Below, in pieces: positions 1 through 6,276 of a stretch of DNA of 10,374 bases. Position 1 is the stretch's first letter. The number at the start of each line of letters is the position of its first letter. Source of the stretch: Myxococcales bacterium (lineage in GTDB: Bacteria; Myxococcota_A; Polyangia; Haliangiales; J016). Below the pieces are notes generated by a model. That model was not told where the DNA came from, searched no databases, and worked only from the letters and a program-made list of their open reading frames with translations. The position numbers and the translations under genes are program-made. Location: contig JABAAV010000051.1 in NCBI GenBank assembly GCA_014238595.1, positions 254 to 10,627 of the forward strand, written 5' to 3'.

Positions 1-348
1 ACCAATGGCATTAACGATACGTCCAAGGAGTTGATCTCCAACAGGAACGGAAACAACGTTACCTGTTCGTTCGACACGATCACCTTCTCGAACGGATTCA
101 AAGCGACCCAATAAGACAATACCGACATGATCTTCTTCAAGATTAAGTGCCATACCAGATACCATAGTATCTTGTGCCCCGTGGATTGTGAGCAATTCAC
201 CTGCCATGACACCGGATAATCCATGGACAAGCGCTATACCATCACCGGTTGTTAGAACGGTCCCTATTTCAGTTACCGTGGTTTCACTCGTATAATTTTC
301 AATTTCAGAGCGAATAATATCACTGATTTCTTTTGCTTTAATTTCCAT
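1..348 (-). CDS. atpA: ATP synthase F1 subunit alpha, N-terminal part (runs off window)
   Basis: This is the first 116 residues of the alpha subunit of the F1 head, the non-catalytic nucleotide-binding partner of beta on the cytoplasmic face of the membrane. The start MEIKAKEISDIIRSEIENY, followed by GTVLTTGDGIALVHGL, GMALNLEEDHVGIVLLG and VPVGDQLLGRIVNAIG, is the conserved N-terminal beta-barrel and the entry to the nucleotide domain. The Walker A motif would lie past the window edge. The ATG at 348 follows the delta stop by 17 bp and has an AAGG about 10 nt upstream. It is the last visible gene of the cluster b'-b-delta-alpha; gamma, beta and epsilon probably follow beyond position 1, by analogy with known operons. 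Nothing suggests truncation other than the window edge. Confidence 0.97.
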   Translation of the reverse strand, partial: MEIKAKEISDIIRSEIENYTSETTVTEIGTVLTTGDGIALVHGLSGVMAGELLTIHGAQDTMVSGMALNLEEDHVGIVLLGRFESVREGDRVERTGNVVSVPVGDQLLGRIVNAIG

Positions 349-365
349 TGTTTATTTGCCTTACG

Positions 366-884
366 TTAAAGAGTAATATTTTCGAGTTGTTTTCTGAGGC
401 TGTTGTCATAAACAGTATCTCCAATTTGGACAATAATACCGCCTAACAGACTAGGTTCTGTACTATACGTTGCATGAATTGTCTGTTGGCACATTGTTTC
501 TATAGATTTAATGAGTTGAGCTTGTTTGTCTGTTGATAAGGGTTGGGCTGTTTTTACTGTGATCCGACGCGTGTTTTTTATTTCATCAACAAGTGTCGCA
601 AAAGCATTTGTAATAGCACTGAGATAGTCAATGCGTCTGCATTCTAATAAGAGCAAAAAGAAATGAAAAGATAGTGTGCTGAGATCTTTCTGTTTTAAAA
701 GTTTTGTGAGCAATGCATGTCGTTTTTCATAAGGAATGACAGGTGTTTGAAGCATTTGTTTAAGTTGTGGTTGTTCATTAAGCACATCTGTAAACCATGT
801 TAATTCATGTTGTTTCGTTTCTACAGGAATATTACCTGCAAGAAAGAAAGCTTTAGCGTATCGGTCTGCAATACTTTTTTTCAT
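366..884 (-). CDS. atpH: ATP synthase F1 subunit delta
   Basis: This 172-aa protein is the delta subunit, which caps the F1 head and ties it to the b/b' peripheral stalk. Seen: the N-terminus MKKSIADRYAKAFF matches the family's opening helix, and the C-terminal stretch GGIIVQIGDTVYDNSLRKQL is the family's most conserved block. Length is close to the E. coli protein (177 aa). Its ATG overlaps the stop of the b gene (ATGA at 881-884), so translation is probably coupled, as expected for stator parts needed in fixed ratio. The middle of the protein is poorly conserved, as is usual for delta. Identification is secure. Confidence 0.96.
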   Translation of the reverse strand: MKKSIADRYAKAFFLAGNIPVETKQHELTWFTDVLNEQPQLKQMLQTPVIPYEKRHALLTKLLKQKDLSTLSFHFFLLLLECRRIDYLSAITNAFATLVDEIKNTRRITVKTAQPLSTDKQAQLIKSIETMCQQTIHATYSTEPSLLGGIIVQIGDTVYDNSLRKQLENITL

Positions 885-1453
885 GATGGATTATGTGATG
901 TTAAAGAAGATGTGAAATGATCAACGAGATGATTTTGATCATTGTTTTCAATATTAGTTTCAAGAACTTGGTTCGCAGATTTGATCACAGAAACAAGCAA
1001 TTGTTGTTTAAGTTGTTCTTTGGCTTCGATGAGATCAATTTGTATTTGTTTCTCGGCATCAGCAATTAAGCTGGCCGCTTGTTTATTTGCTTGAGCAATG
1101 ATCCGTTCTCGTTCCTGTTGATTTCGAGCAACAGCCTCTGCATGGATGGTTTCAATCTCTTGATCGAGATTGGTGATGCGTGCTTCTATGGATGCAAGTT
1201 TAGTTTTTGCTTCGTGATAGATGCGTTGGCTTTCTTCAAGATTGTGTTTGATTGTCTGATGTCGAGTTTTCAAAAAACCACGAAGTTTAGGACCTGCAAA
1301 TTTTATTAATAGCCCAATCAAAATTGCAAAATTGAGTACCGCTAAAAAGAACGGAGGGGTAGTCTCATAATCTAGGTTGAACCAATTGACGGTGCTTGAA
1401 GATGCCATGATGCAGATAAAAGACATTGATGAATTTAATGATGATAGTATCAT
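881..1453 (-). CDS. atpF: ATP synthase Fo subunit b
   Basis: This 190-aa protein is the longer of two b-type stator subunits. One membrane helix lies at about residues 34-52 (PFFLAVLNFAILIGLLIKF). It is followed by GPKLRGFLKTRHQTI and a long charged, Ala/Gln/Glu-rich coiled coil to about residue 160 that would reach delta. The start chosen overlaps the stop of the upstream b' gene (ATGA at 1450-1453). That choice gives a short hydrophobic N-terminus (residues 1-20, with further Met at 10 and 16), so an internal start giving a protein without this tail is possible. A pair of different b subunits is typical of alphaproteobacteria, cyanobacteria and several deltaproteobacterial groups. The b versus b' assignment rests on gene order and length. 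Confidence 0.93.
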   Translation of the reverse strand: MILSSLNSSMSFICIMASSSTVNWFNLDYETTPPFFLAVLNFAILIGLLIKFAGPKLRGFLKTRHQTIKHNLEESQRIYHEAKTKLASIEARITNLDQEIETIHAEAVARNQQERERIIAQANKQAASLIADAEKQIQIDLIEAKEQLKQQLLVSVIKSANQVLETNIENNDQNHLVDHFTSSLTSHNPS

Positions 1454-1923
1454 GAGATATCTCGCCCTAAAATCTTTGATGCTAATGTGCAGCCCATAGC
1501 ATGACTCTCTTTGAGCAATTGTTCATGAGCTATTTGTTTTGAATGTGTGATGGTTGTTTGTACATTGTTGATTTTTTCAGAAGCCGTTGTTTTTGCGTTG
1601 TTTAAAATAGTGTCACGCTGTTGATGGGTTTGTGTACGAAATTTCTGGCGAGTAGCATTTGCTTTGAGACGTGCTTGTGTCAGGGATTGTGTATATCGTG
1701 TTTCAAGAGTAGACATCTCTTCTAACATATCGTGTGCATGTTGTTTCGCGCCTTCGATGTTTGTTGTCCGTTTTTCAGACATTTCAATAAATGGGCGAAA
1801 CAACCAACGTGTTGCTATTTTCATCAAGATCAAGAAAAGGATAAATTGGACGAAAATTGTATGATCAATATCGATGAGTGGAACTCCAGCTTGACTTGCA
1901 CTGAGTATGCCCCATGAACTCAT
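1450..1923 (-). CDS. atpF': ATP synthase Fo subunit b' (second b-type stator subunit)
   Basis: This 157-aa protein is a b-type stator subunit. One membrane helix lies at residues 20-38 (DHTIFVQFILFLILMKIA), followed by LFRPFIEMSEKRTTNIEGAK, the typical post-membrane segment of b'. A charged coiled coil then runs to the end (about 50-150). The start has a good ribosome binding site, AGAGGT, 7 nt upstream and partly overlapping the stop of the upstream small gene. It ends inside the start codon of b. The protein would pair with b as a heterodimeric outer stalk holding F1 still while the rotor turns. No catalytic residues are expected. The family name is sometimes given as atpX or atpG. Confidence 0.92.
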   Translation of the reverse strand: MSSWGILSASQAGVPLIDIDHTIFVQFILFLILMKIATRWLFRPFIEMSEKRTTNIEGAKQHAHDMLEEMSTLETRYTQSLTQARLKANATRQKFRTQTHQQRDTILNNAKTTASEKINNVQTTITHSKQIAHEQLLKESHAMGCTLASKILGRDIS

Positions 1924-1934
1924 AGCGTAGACCT

Positions 1935-2126
1935 CTATCTTAAATAACGCATCGAGGCTTTAATCATCACAGATATGACGATCATTGATCCTATGATGCT
2001 CAGGATAATGTTGGAGGTAAAAAAACTGATGTCAGCAGGTACAGTAGCTGTAATATGATTAACGATGAGCGACCCTGTTAAACCCATGAGGAGTACTGAT
2101 ATGTATGTCATTGATTGCTTACTCAT
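1935..2126 (-). CDS. Small two-helix membrane protein at the head of the ATP synthase cluster, not recognised
   Basis: This 63-aa protein begins MSKQSMTYISVLLMGLTGSL and has two hydrophobic segments, about residues 8-26 and 36-56, joined by a short linker with its only acidic residue (Asp32). The C-terminus is basic (KASMRYLR). It is not subunit c, because no Asp or Glu sits in the second helix. It does not clearly show the AtpZ or AtpI pattern either, although size, two helices and place at the front of the cluster suggest a similar assembly or ion-related role; that is inference. Its stop is 11 bp before b' and contributes to that gene's ribosome binding site, so it is surely co-transcribed. 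No clear Shine-Dalgarno precedes its own ATG. Coding status is supported by position and hydrophobic pattern only. Confidence 0.68.
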   Translation of the reverse strand: MSKQSMTYISVLLMGLTGSLIVNHITATVPADISFFTSNIILSIIGSMIVISVMIKASMRYLR

Positions 2127-2155
2127 TGCAATGGTGGATCAAAACGTTAACCGTG

Positions 2156-2185
2156 CGAATACCACCGCTATTACAATAATGTCAA
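2156..2185 (-). promoter_or_regulatory. Candidate promoter for the small membrane protein and ATP synthase genes
   Basis: On the minus strand a perfect TTGACA (plus positions 2180-2185) is followed after 18 bp by TATTCG (2156-2161), which matches the -10 consensus only in its first three bases. It lies in the 82-bp gap between the bactofilin stop and the 63-aa gene and would give a leader of roughly 20-25 nt. The -35 is convincing and the -10 is weak, so this could be chance or a promoter needing an activator. Confidence 0.35.
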
Positions 2186-2208
2186 CCGCTCAGATGCGTT
2201 CGCGTATC

Positions 2209-2613
2209 CTATTTTATTTTTGTTGGGCTATCTGGTCGTGGAGGCGTTTGGGGAGTATTTGTTGGCTTGGTCATGGTGGATCGTCCTTCAAATAATGCGC
2301 CTTGTTCAATGACTAAAGAAGAGACGGTTAAATCTCCTGTGACATGTCCAGAAGATTTGATTTCAATGCTTCGTTTGGCTTGAATACTCCCCGTGACTTT
2401 ACCCAAAATGATGACTTCTCCAACATCGATTTGAGCCTCTACGATGGCATCTTTTCCAATGATCAAGGTATCTTGCGAGAAAATTTCACCAGATACTTTT
2501 CCTTCAATTAAGACTGTTCCATTAAAGGTTAACTTGCCTTCAAATGTGCTATTTTGACTCAAGAGTGTTTCTGTTTCATTTCTATCGACTTTTTTAACGG
2601 ATTGAGTAATCAT
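2209..2613 (-). CDS. Bactofilin (polymer-forming cytoskeletal protein)
   Basis: This 134-aa protein is a bactofilin, a family that assembles without nucleotide into filaments lying against the inner membrane and acting in shape, cell-wall placement or positioning of other proteins. Seen: after a short disordered N-terminus (1-22) comes a regular beta-helix with repeating hydrophobic/Gly turns, for example TFEGKLTFNGTVLIEGKVSG (23-42), DTLIIGKDAIVEAQIDVGEV and GSIQAKRSIEIKSSGHVTGD. It ends near residue 113, then a Pro/Thr/Lys tail (PQTPPRPDSPTKIK). Tail and length fit a single-domain bactofilin. It precedes the ATP synthase genes on the same strand; from memory, bactofilin next to this cluster occurs in other deltaproteobacteria. 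Its ATG is only 17 bp from the divergent kinase ATG, with no Shine-Dalgarno. A TATAGT at 2640-2645 (minus) could be its -10, without a good -35. Confidence 0.93.
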   Translation of the reverse strand: MITQSVKKVDRNETETLLSQNSTFEGKLTFNGTVLIEGKVSGEIFSQDTLIIGKDAIVEAQIDVGEVIILGKVTGSIQAKRSIEIKSSGHVTGDLTVSSLVIEQGALFEGRSTMTKPTNTPQTPPRPDSPTKIK

Positions 2614-2630
2614 GGGCGCTACGGTATCAC

Positions 2631-3887
2631 ATGTCTCAAACTATACGAACCTCTAATCTGGTTGAATCACTCCGATTATCATCACCATCATCACCAGTAT
2701 TTTTGGGAAAATATTGCCTGTTTGGGTTGATTGCCAAAGGAGGAATGGCAGAGGTGTATAGAGCAAGGGCTTTGGGAGATGACAATCGTTTGTTTGCCAT
2801 TAAAGTGATGCGTGAGAAAATGGCTCAAGACGAGCGTTTTATCGCCATGTTTAAAAATGAAGGTCGTATTGCCCAATTACTTGAGATGACCAATATCGTG
2901 ATGACCTATGAATCAGATGATATTAATGGATTACATTATATCTCGATGGAATATATTTCAGGCTGTGATTTGACCAAAATATTGCGTTATTGTCAGAAAA
3001 TGGGAGATAGGATTCCTGTTCCTCTTGTGGGGCATATTGTGACTCAAGTATTGGCTGCGTTGGTATTTGCTCACAATTATACGGACGCTACAGGGAAAAA
3101 CCTCAACATCGTCAACCGTGATGTATCACCATCAAATATTCGTATCAATTTCGATGGCAAAACTAAAATTATTGATTTTGGTATTGCCAAAGCACTGACT
3201 AAATTTACTTCAGAAATAGGTATTCTCAAAGGAAAGTTTAGTTATATGTCTCCTGAACAGATTCGCGGTATGCCTATTGATGCACGTTCGGATATTTTTT
3301 CAACGGGCGTGGTACTTCATGAGATGTTGACGACTAGAAAATTATTTTTTGGAGATACTGAATTTGATTTGATGGAGCGGGTACGTAAAGCAGAAATAAC
3401 GCCACCATCGAAATTTAACCGTCGTGTTAATGAACAATTAGACGCTGTTGTTTTGAAAGCACTATCACGTGACATCTCTGAGCGATATCAAACTGCACAG
3501 GAATTTAGTGACGCATTGACAGATGCTCTTGCGAGTTACTCCTTTGATGTATCAGAAATGCCTGTATTTATTCAAAAAATGTTCCCTGAAGAGTACGCTG
3601 AAGAACAGCGCGTGATTAACACATTAATGGCGTATGATTTGGATGAAGCAAAAGCACAACATGTATCCACAAAATCATCTGTTGAATACAATACGACAGA
3701 ACAACAAGCATCGGCTGTACCATCAAATCAATCGATCGAAGATAACGCTTCCACACAATCGGTCCGAAAATCGCGATTGGCAGAACGTATTGGCAATCAT
3801 CAAAACCATGTGATGGTAAAACATTTGGATGATATAAAACAGAGATCGTTTTGGAATCGTCTTCGAACAAGGTTTTTTTCAAGATAG
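2631..3887 (+). CDS. Soluble Ser/Thr protein kinase, myxobacterial type
   Basis: This 418-aa protein carries one Hanks-type kinase domain (about 25-302) and a tail of about 115 residues. Seen: Gly-rich loop LIAKGGMAEVY (33-43), Lys58 in AIKVM for ATP, Glu77 of helix C, hinge MEY (106-108), catalytic loop NRDVSPSN (162-169) with base Asp164 and Asn169, Mg-binding DFG (182-184), SPE (207-209, the APE position), DIFSTG (221-226) and Arg285 of the last subdomain. All essential residues are present, so it should be active. The His of HRD is Asn, which is unusual. No membrane helix is visible. The tail is Ser/Thr/Gln-rich and ends in a basic, aromatic segment (RSFWNRLRTRFFSR) that might touch the membrane, which is inference. 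Start ATG 2631 has no Shine-Dalgarno and faces bactofilin across 17 bp. The substrate is unknown. Confidence 0.95.
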   Translation: MSQTIRTSNLVESLRLSSPSSPVFLGKYCLFGLIAKGGMAEVYRARALGDDNRLFAIKVMREKMAQDERFIAMFKNEGRIAQLLEMTNIVMTYESDDINGLHYISMEYISGCDLTKILRYCQKMGDRIPVPLVGHIVTQVLAALVFAHNYTDATGKNLNIVNRDVSPSNIRINFDGKTKIIDFGIAKALTKFTSEIGILKGKFSYMSPEQIRGMPIDARSDIFSTGVVLHEMLTTRKLFFGDTEFDLMERVRKAEITPPSKFNRRVNEQLDAVVLKALSRDISERYQTAQEFSDALTDALASYSFDVSEMPVFIQKMFPEEYAEEQRVINTLMAYDLDEAKAQHVSTKSSVEYNTTEQQASAVPSNQSIEDNASTQSVRKSRLAERIGNHQNHVMVKHLDDIKQRSFWNRLRTRFFSR

Positions 3888-3892
3888 TATTG

Positions 3893-4279
3893 ATGACTAA
3901 TTCAGAGATACGGAATAATACAGCACCTTCTTATTATGCGGCGTTGGCCGCTATTGTATGTAGCATAGTGCTTGGTGTGCATGTGATTCAAAGTGCTTTG
4001 TCTGTTACACCACCGCCGATACCTTATTTAATTGCCTGTGTGATTGTTGCAGGGTTGCAGATGGCTTTATCGATAGGGGTACTCAAAAGGCGTCGTATGG
4101 CTTGGTCGTTTTCTTTGTCACTTCATGGTGTTATCGCTGTGGTTTTATTTTTTGCAGCACCAATGATTCGTGATCATTATGCCGTATCATTTGCGGTTGC
4201 ACTGATTCCAATGGGCGTTTATGTCTGCATTGTCTTTGGTTTGATTTTAAGTGTGCATGCCTTTATGTCGTTACCGTAA
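3893..4279 (+). CDS. Four-helix membrane protein, not recognised, co-transcribed with the kinase
   Basis: This protein is 128 aa from the ATG at 3893, just 5 bp after the kinase stop. A longer reading from TTG 3851 would overlap the kinase and adds residues of no evident value, so I prefer the ATG. Four hydrophobic segments are visible, at about 14-34, 44-64, 70-90 and 99-121, with a positive loop KRRR (65-68) between the second and third that should face the cytoplasm. No enzyme motif or cysteine pair stands out. Tight spacing implies one transcript with the kinase, so it may be a partner or target, but nothing in the sequence shows this. Its last 9 bp overlap the end of queE on the other strand, and no terminator lies between them. 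Confidence 0.75.
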   Translation: MTNSEIRNNTAPSYYAALAAIVCSIVLGVHVIQSALSVTPPPIPYLIACVIVAGLQMALSIGVLKRRRMAWSFSLSLHGVIAVVLFFAAPMIRDHYAVSFAVALIPMGVYVCIVFGLILSVHAFMSLP

Positions 4280-4885
4280 TCCGATGATTTTGTGTGTTTG
4301 TAATGAGATACGCCATGATGGATTCTGAGTGACTAAAGCGATTGTACGTTGAAGATGATGATCGTAGTTATTGTCCATACAAGGTTGTACGAAGCGTAAC
4401 GTATCTGGATAAAAGGCTTCATAAAATTGTAATGTTTCTTGATTGACTGTGTCATCAACAACGACCTTACATTCCGAAGGATCTAACACTGTAAGACTAT
4501 GAGATGTTTGATGAAAATGAGGCTTTGGTGATACTGTGAGCCAATCTACAGGTGCTTTGAGATTTTGAGTTCCATTACTTTCCATATGTACGACAAATTG
4601 TTTGACACGAATCGCTTCGGCAAGGAGATGATCCCATTGCAAAGTTGGTTCTCCTCCGGTTATCACAACACGACGACTGTGATGAATATCAAGTGTGCAA
4701 AGTTTCGTTGCAATCTGCTGAGCGGTGTAACGTACGGCTCCTTGAGGAGTAAAATCAGTATCACACCAAGTACAGGCGAGATTACACCCAACAAATCTAA
4801 GAAACATACACGGTGTTCCTGTGTATGCGCCTTCTCCTTGAATCGTTGGTCCAAAAATTTCTTTGACTAGATAATTACCAACCAT
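4271..4885 (-). CDS. queE: 7-carboxy-7-deazaguanine synthase (radical SAM)
   Basis: This 204-aa enzyme is QueE, which converts 6-carboxy-5,6,7,8-tetrahydropterin to 7-carboxy-7-deazaguanine, a precursor of queuosine in tRNA. Seen: FGPTIQGEGAYTG (11-23), the radical SAM cluster motif CNLACTWC with Cys34, Cys38 and Cys41, an aromatic Trp before the last Cys as usual in QueE, TGGEPTLQ (76-83) for SAM binding, ESNGT (102-106) and SPKP (119-122). Length fits the family (about 200-230). No other queuosine gene is in the window, so queC, queD and queF must lie elsewhere or be absent. It diverges from the dehydrogenase gene across 24 bp with no Shine-Dalgarno visible for either. Its 3' end overlaps the four-helix protein gene. 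Confidence 0.95.
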   Translation of the reverse strand: MVGNYLVKEIFGPTIQGEGAYTGTPCMFLRFVGCNLACTWCDTDFTPQGAVRYTAQQIATKLCTLDIHHSRRVVITGGEPTLQWDHLLAEAIRVKQFVVHMESNGTQNLKAPVDWLTVSPKPHFHQTSHSLTVLDPSECKVVVDDTVNQETLQFYEAFYPDTLRFVQPCMDNNYDHHLQRTIALVTQNPSWRISLQTHKIIGLR

Positions 4886-4909
4886 GACGTGTTATGCTCA
4901 TTGTTTCTC

Positions 4910-5734
4910 ATGAAACCTACGCCAAATTCTCAATCACAACAAATCTTTGCACCAAGCATTTTTGCCGGGGATGTTTTTATTGTTACAGGTGGTGGAACAG
5001 GGATTGGACTTGCAACTTCAAAAGAAGTACTGCGGTTAGGCGGATCTGTTGCCATCTGTCATCGTAATGAAGATAATGTTAAAGAAGGACTTGCTGTGCT
5101 TTCAGATGACACAAATGATCACAGGATTTTAGGAATGTCTTGTGATATTCGTGATGCCGATCAAGTGGATAGGTTTGTCGATGCTGTTCTTGATAAATTT
5201 TCTAAGATTGATGTTCTTGTGAATAACGCGGGAGGACAGTTTACATCCCCTGCGGAAATGATATCACCCAAAGGATTCAATGCTGTGGTGCGTAATAATT
5301 TAATTGGTACGTATACTATGACATGGACGGTGGCAACACGTGCGATGATTAAGGATGCACAAGGTCGTATTGTGAATGTTTTGGCCAATATTTATCGTGG
5401 ATTTCCCTTGATGTCACATACAGGAGCGGCGCGTGCTGGGGTTGAAAATTTAACAATGAGTCTTGCGATTGAGTGGGCACAATACAATATCCGGATCAAT
5501 TCGGTCGCACCTGGTGTGATTGCTTCTTCTGGTATGAAGAATTATCCTCCTGAAATGTTGAACATTGCGGCAGGAAATACCCCTATGAAACGTCCAGGAA
5601 CTCCTGAAGAAGTGGCTGCATCGATTTTGTTCTTAGCGTCTCCTGGGGCGCAATTTATTACAGGAACAACCTTGCGTATGGATGGTGGAAAAAGCCTTTG
5701 GGGGGATACCTGGCCGATTCCGGATTCAATCTAA
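4910..5734 (+). CDS. Short-chain dehydrogenase/reductase, enoyl-CoA reductase-like
   Basis: This 274-aa protein, counted from the ATG at 4910 (a GTG at 4889 would add seven residues), is an NAD(P)-dependent SDR. Seen: the Rossmann fingerprint TGGGTGIG (26-33), CDIRDADQV (78-86), NNAGG (105-109), IYRGFPLMSHTGAARAGVEN (161-180), INSVAPGVI (196-204) and a C-terminal TGTTLRMDGG (251-260). The classic Tyr-x3-Lys is not at its usual place. Instead there is HTGAARAG, which I recall from SDRs resembling peroxisomal trans-2-enoyl-CoA reductase and citronellol dehydrogenases. A role in acyl-CoA or branched-chain lipid metabolism is therefore likely, but the substrate is not provable from sequence. The stop overlaps that of frr by 4 bp. 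It sits where uppS or cdsA often follow frr in other genomes, which suggests a local rearrangement. Confidence 0.9.
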   Translation: MKPTPNSQSQQIFAPSIFAGDVFIVTGGGTGIGLATSKEVLRLGGSVAICHRNEDNVKEGLAVLSDDTNDHRILGMSCDIRDADQVDRFVDAVLDKFSKIDVLVNNAGGQFTSPAEMISPKGFNAVVRNNLIGTYTMTWTVATRAMIKDAQGRIVNVLANIYRGFPLMSHTGAARAGVENLTMSLAIEWAQYNIRINSVAPGVIASSGMKNYPPEMLNIAAGNTPMKRPGTPEEVAASILFLASPGAQFITGTTLRMDGGKSLWGDTWPIPDSI

Positions 5735-6276
5735 ATTTGTAATAGATCTGTTTCTTTTTTGCTGCAAATCGTATCAATTGAAGCGATATGTTTATCTGTT
5801 AGATCTTGCATCTTTTTTTGCCCCGAAGCGATATCATCTTCAGATACTTTTGATTCTTTGATTGTGCTGTTACCGTCTCGACGTACTTTCCGGACTGCGA
5901 TTCGTGCATCTTCTGCAAATAGTTTAACTTGTTTAACCATCTCTTTTCGACGTTCTTGAGTCAATGCAGGTACAGGGACACGAATCAAATTTCCAGAGAC
6001 AGAGGGACTTAATCCACGATTACTACCAAAAATGGTTTTTTCTATTTCGGGAATAATTGATGCTTCCCATGGTGTGACGGTCAACATATGTGCATCAAGG
6101 ACTGCAATGGTCGCCACTTGATTGATCGGCGTCGGGGTACCATAGTAATCGACTAAGATACCATCAAGCACTGCGATGGTTGCTCGCCCTGTGCGAATTG
6201 TGCTCAAATCATGTTGAAAAGCTGTAACCGTTTTAAGCATAGCGGTATCAGCATTGGCAATAATGGTAGTGATCAT
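5731..6276 (-). CDS. frr: Ribosome recycling factor
   Basis: This 181-aa protein splits post-termination ribosomes together with EF-G. Seen: IRTGRATIAVLDGI (27-40), YYGTPTPINQVA (44-55), TPWE (68-71), IRVPVPALTQERR (98-110) and VRKVRRDGN (128-136), all signature segments of the two-domain RRF fold. Length is typical (E. coli 185). Its ATG overlaps the pyrH stop (ATGA at 6273-6276), so translation is probably coupled to pyrH. It is the last gene of rpsB-tsf-pyrH-frr, and its stop runs 4 bp into the end of the convergent dehydrogenase. No terminator hairpin is visible after it. Identification is secure. Confidence 0.97.
   Translation of the reverse strand: MITTIIANADTAMLKTVTAFQHDLSTIRTGRATIAVLDGILVDYYGTPTPINQVATIAVLDAHMLTVTPWEASIIPEIEKTIFGSNRGLSPSVSGNLIRVPVPALTQERRKEMVKQVKLFAEDARIAVRKVRRDGNSTIKESKVSEDDIASGQKKMQDLTDKHIASIDTICSKKETDLLQI

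Noticed and set aside
1079..2295. Plus-strand open frames across the ATP synthase and bactofilin genes
   Set aside because: They lie opposite well-identified minus-strand genes, have no ribosome binding sites and encode Cys/Phe-rich unnatural-looking proteins.
2602..2630. TTGAGT - 17 bp - TATCAC as a promoter for the kinase
   Set aside because: The transcript would start after the kinase ATG at 2631, so it could not make the protein as called; match to consensus is only moderate.
3616..3882. Minus-strand open frame opposite the kinase tail
   Set aside because: A shadow of the kinase coding strand; no motif and no initiation site.
3851..3892. Longer TTG start of the four-helix protein, overlapping the kinase end
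   Set aside because: The ATG at 3893 gives a normal cytoplasmic N-terminus; the added residues lie in the kinase reading region and show no signal.
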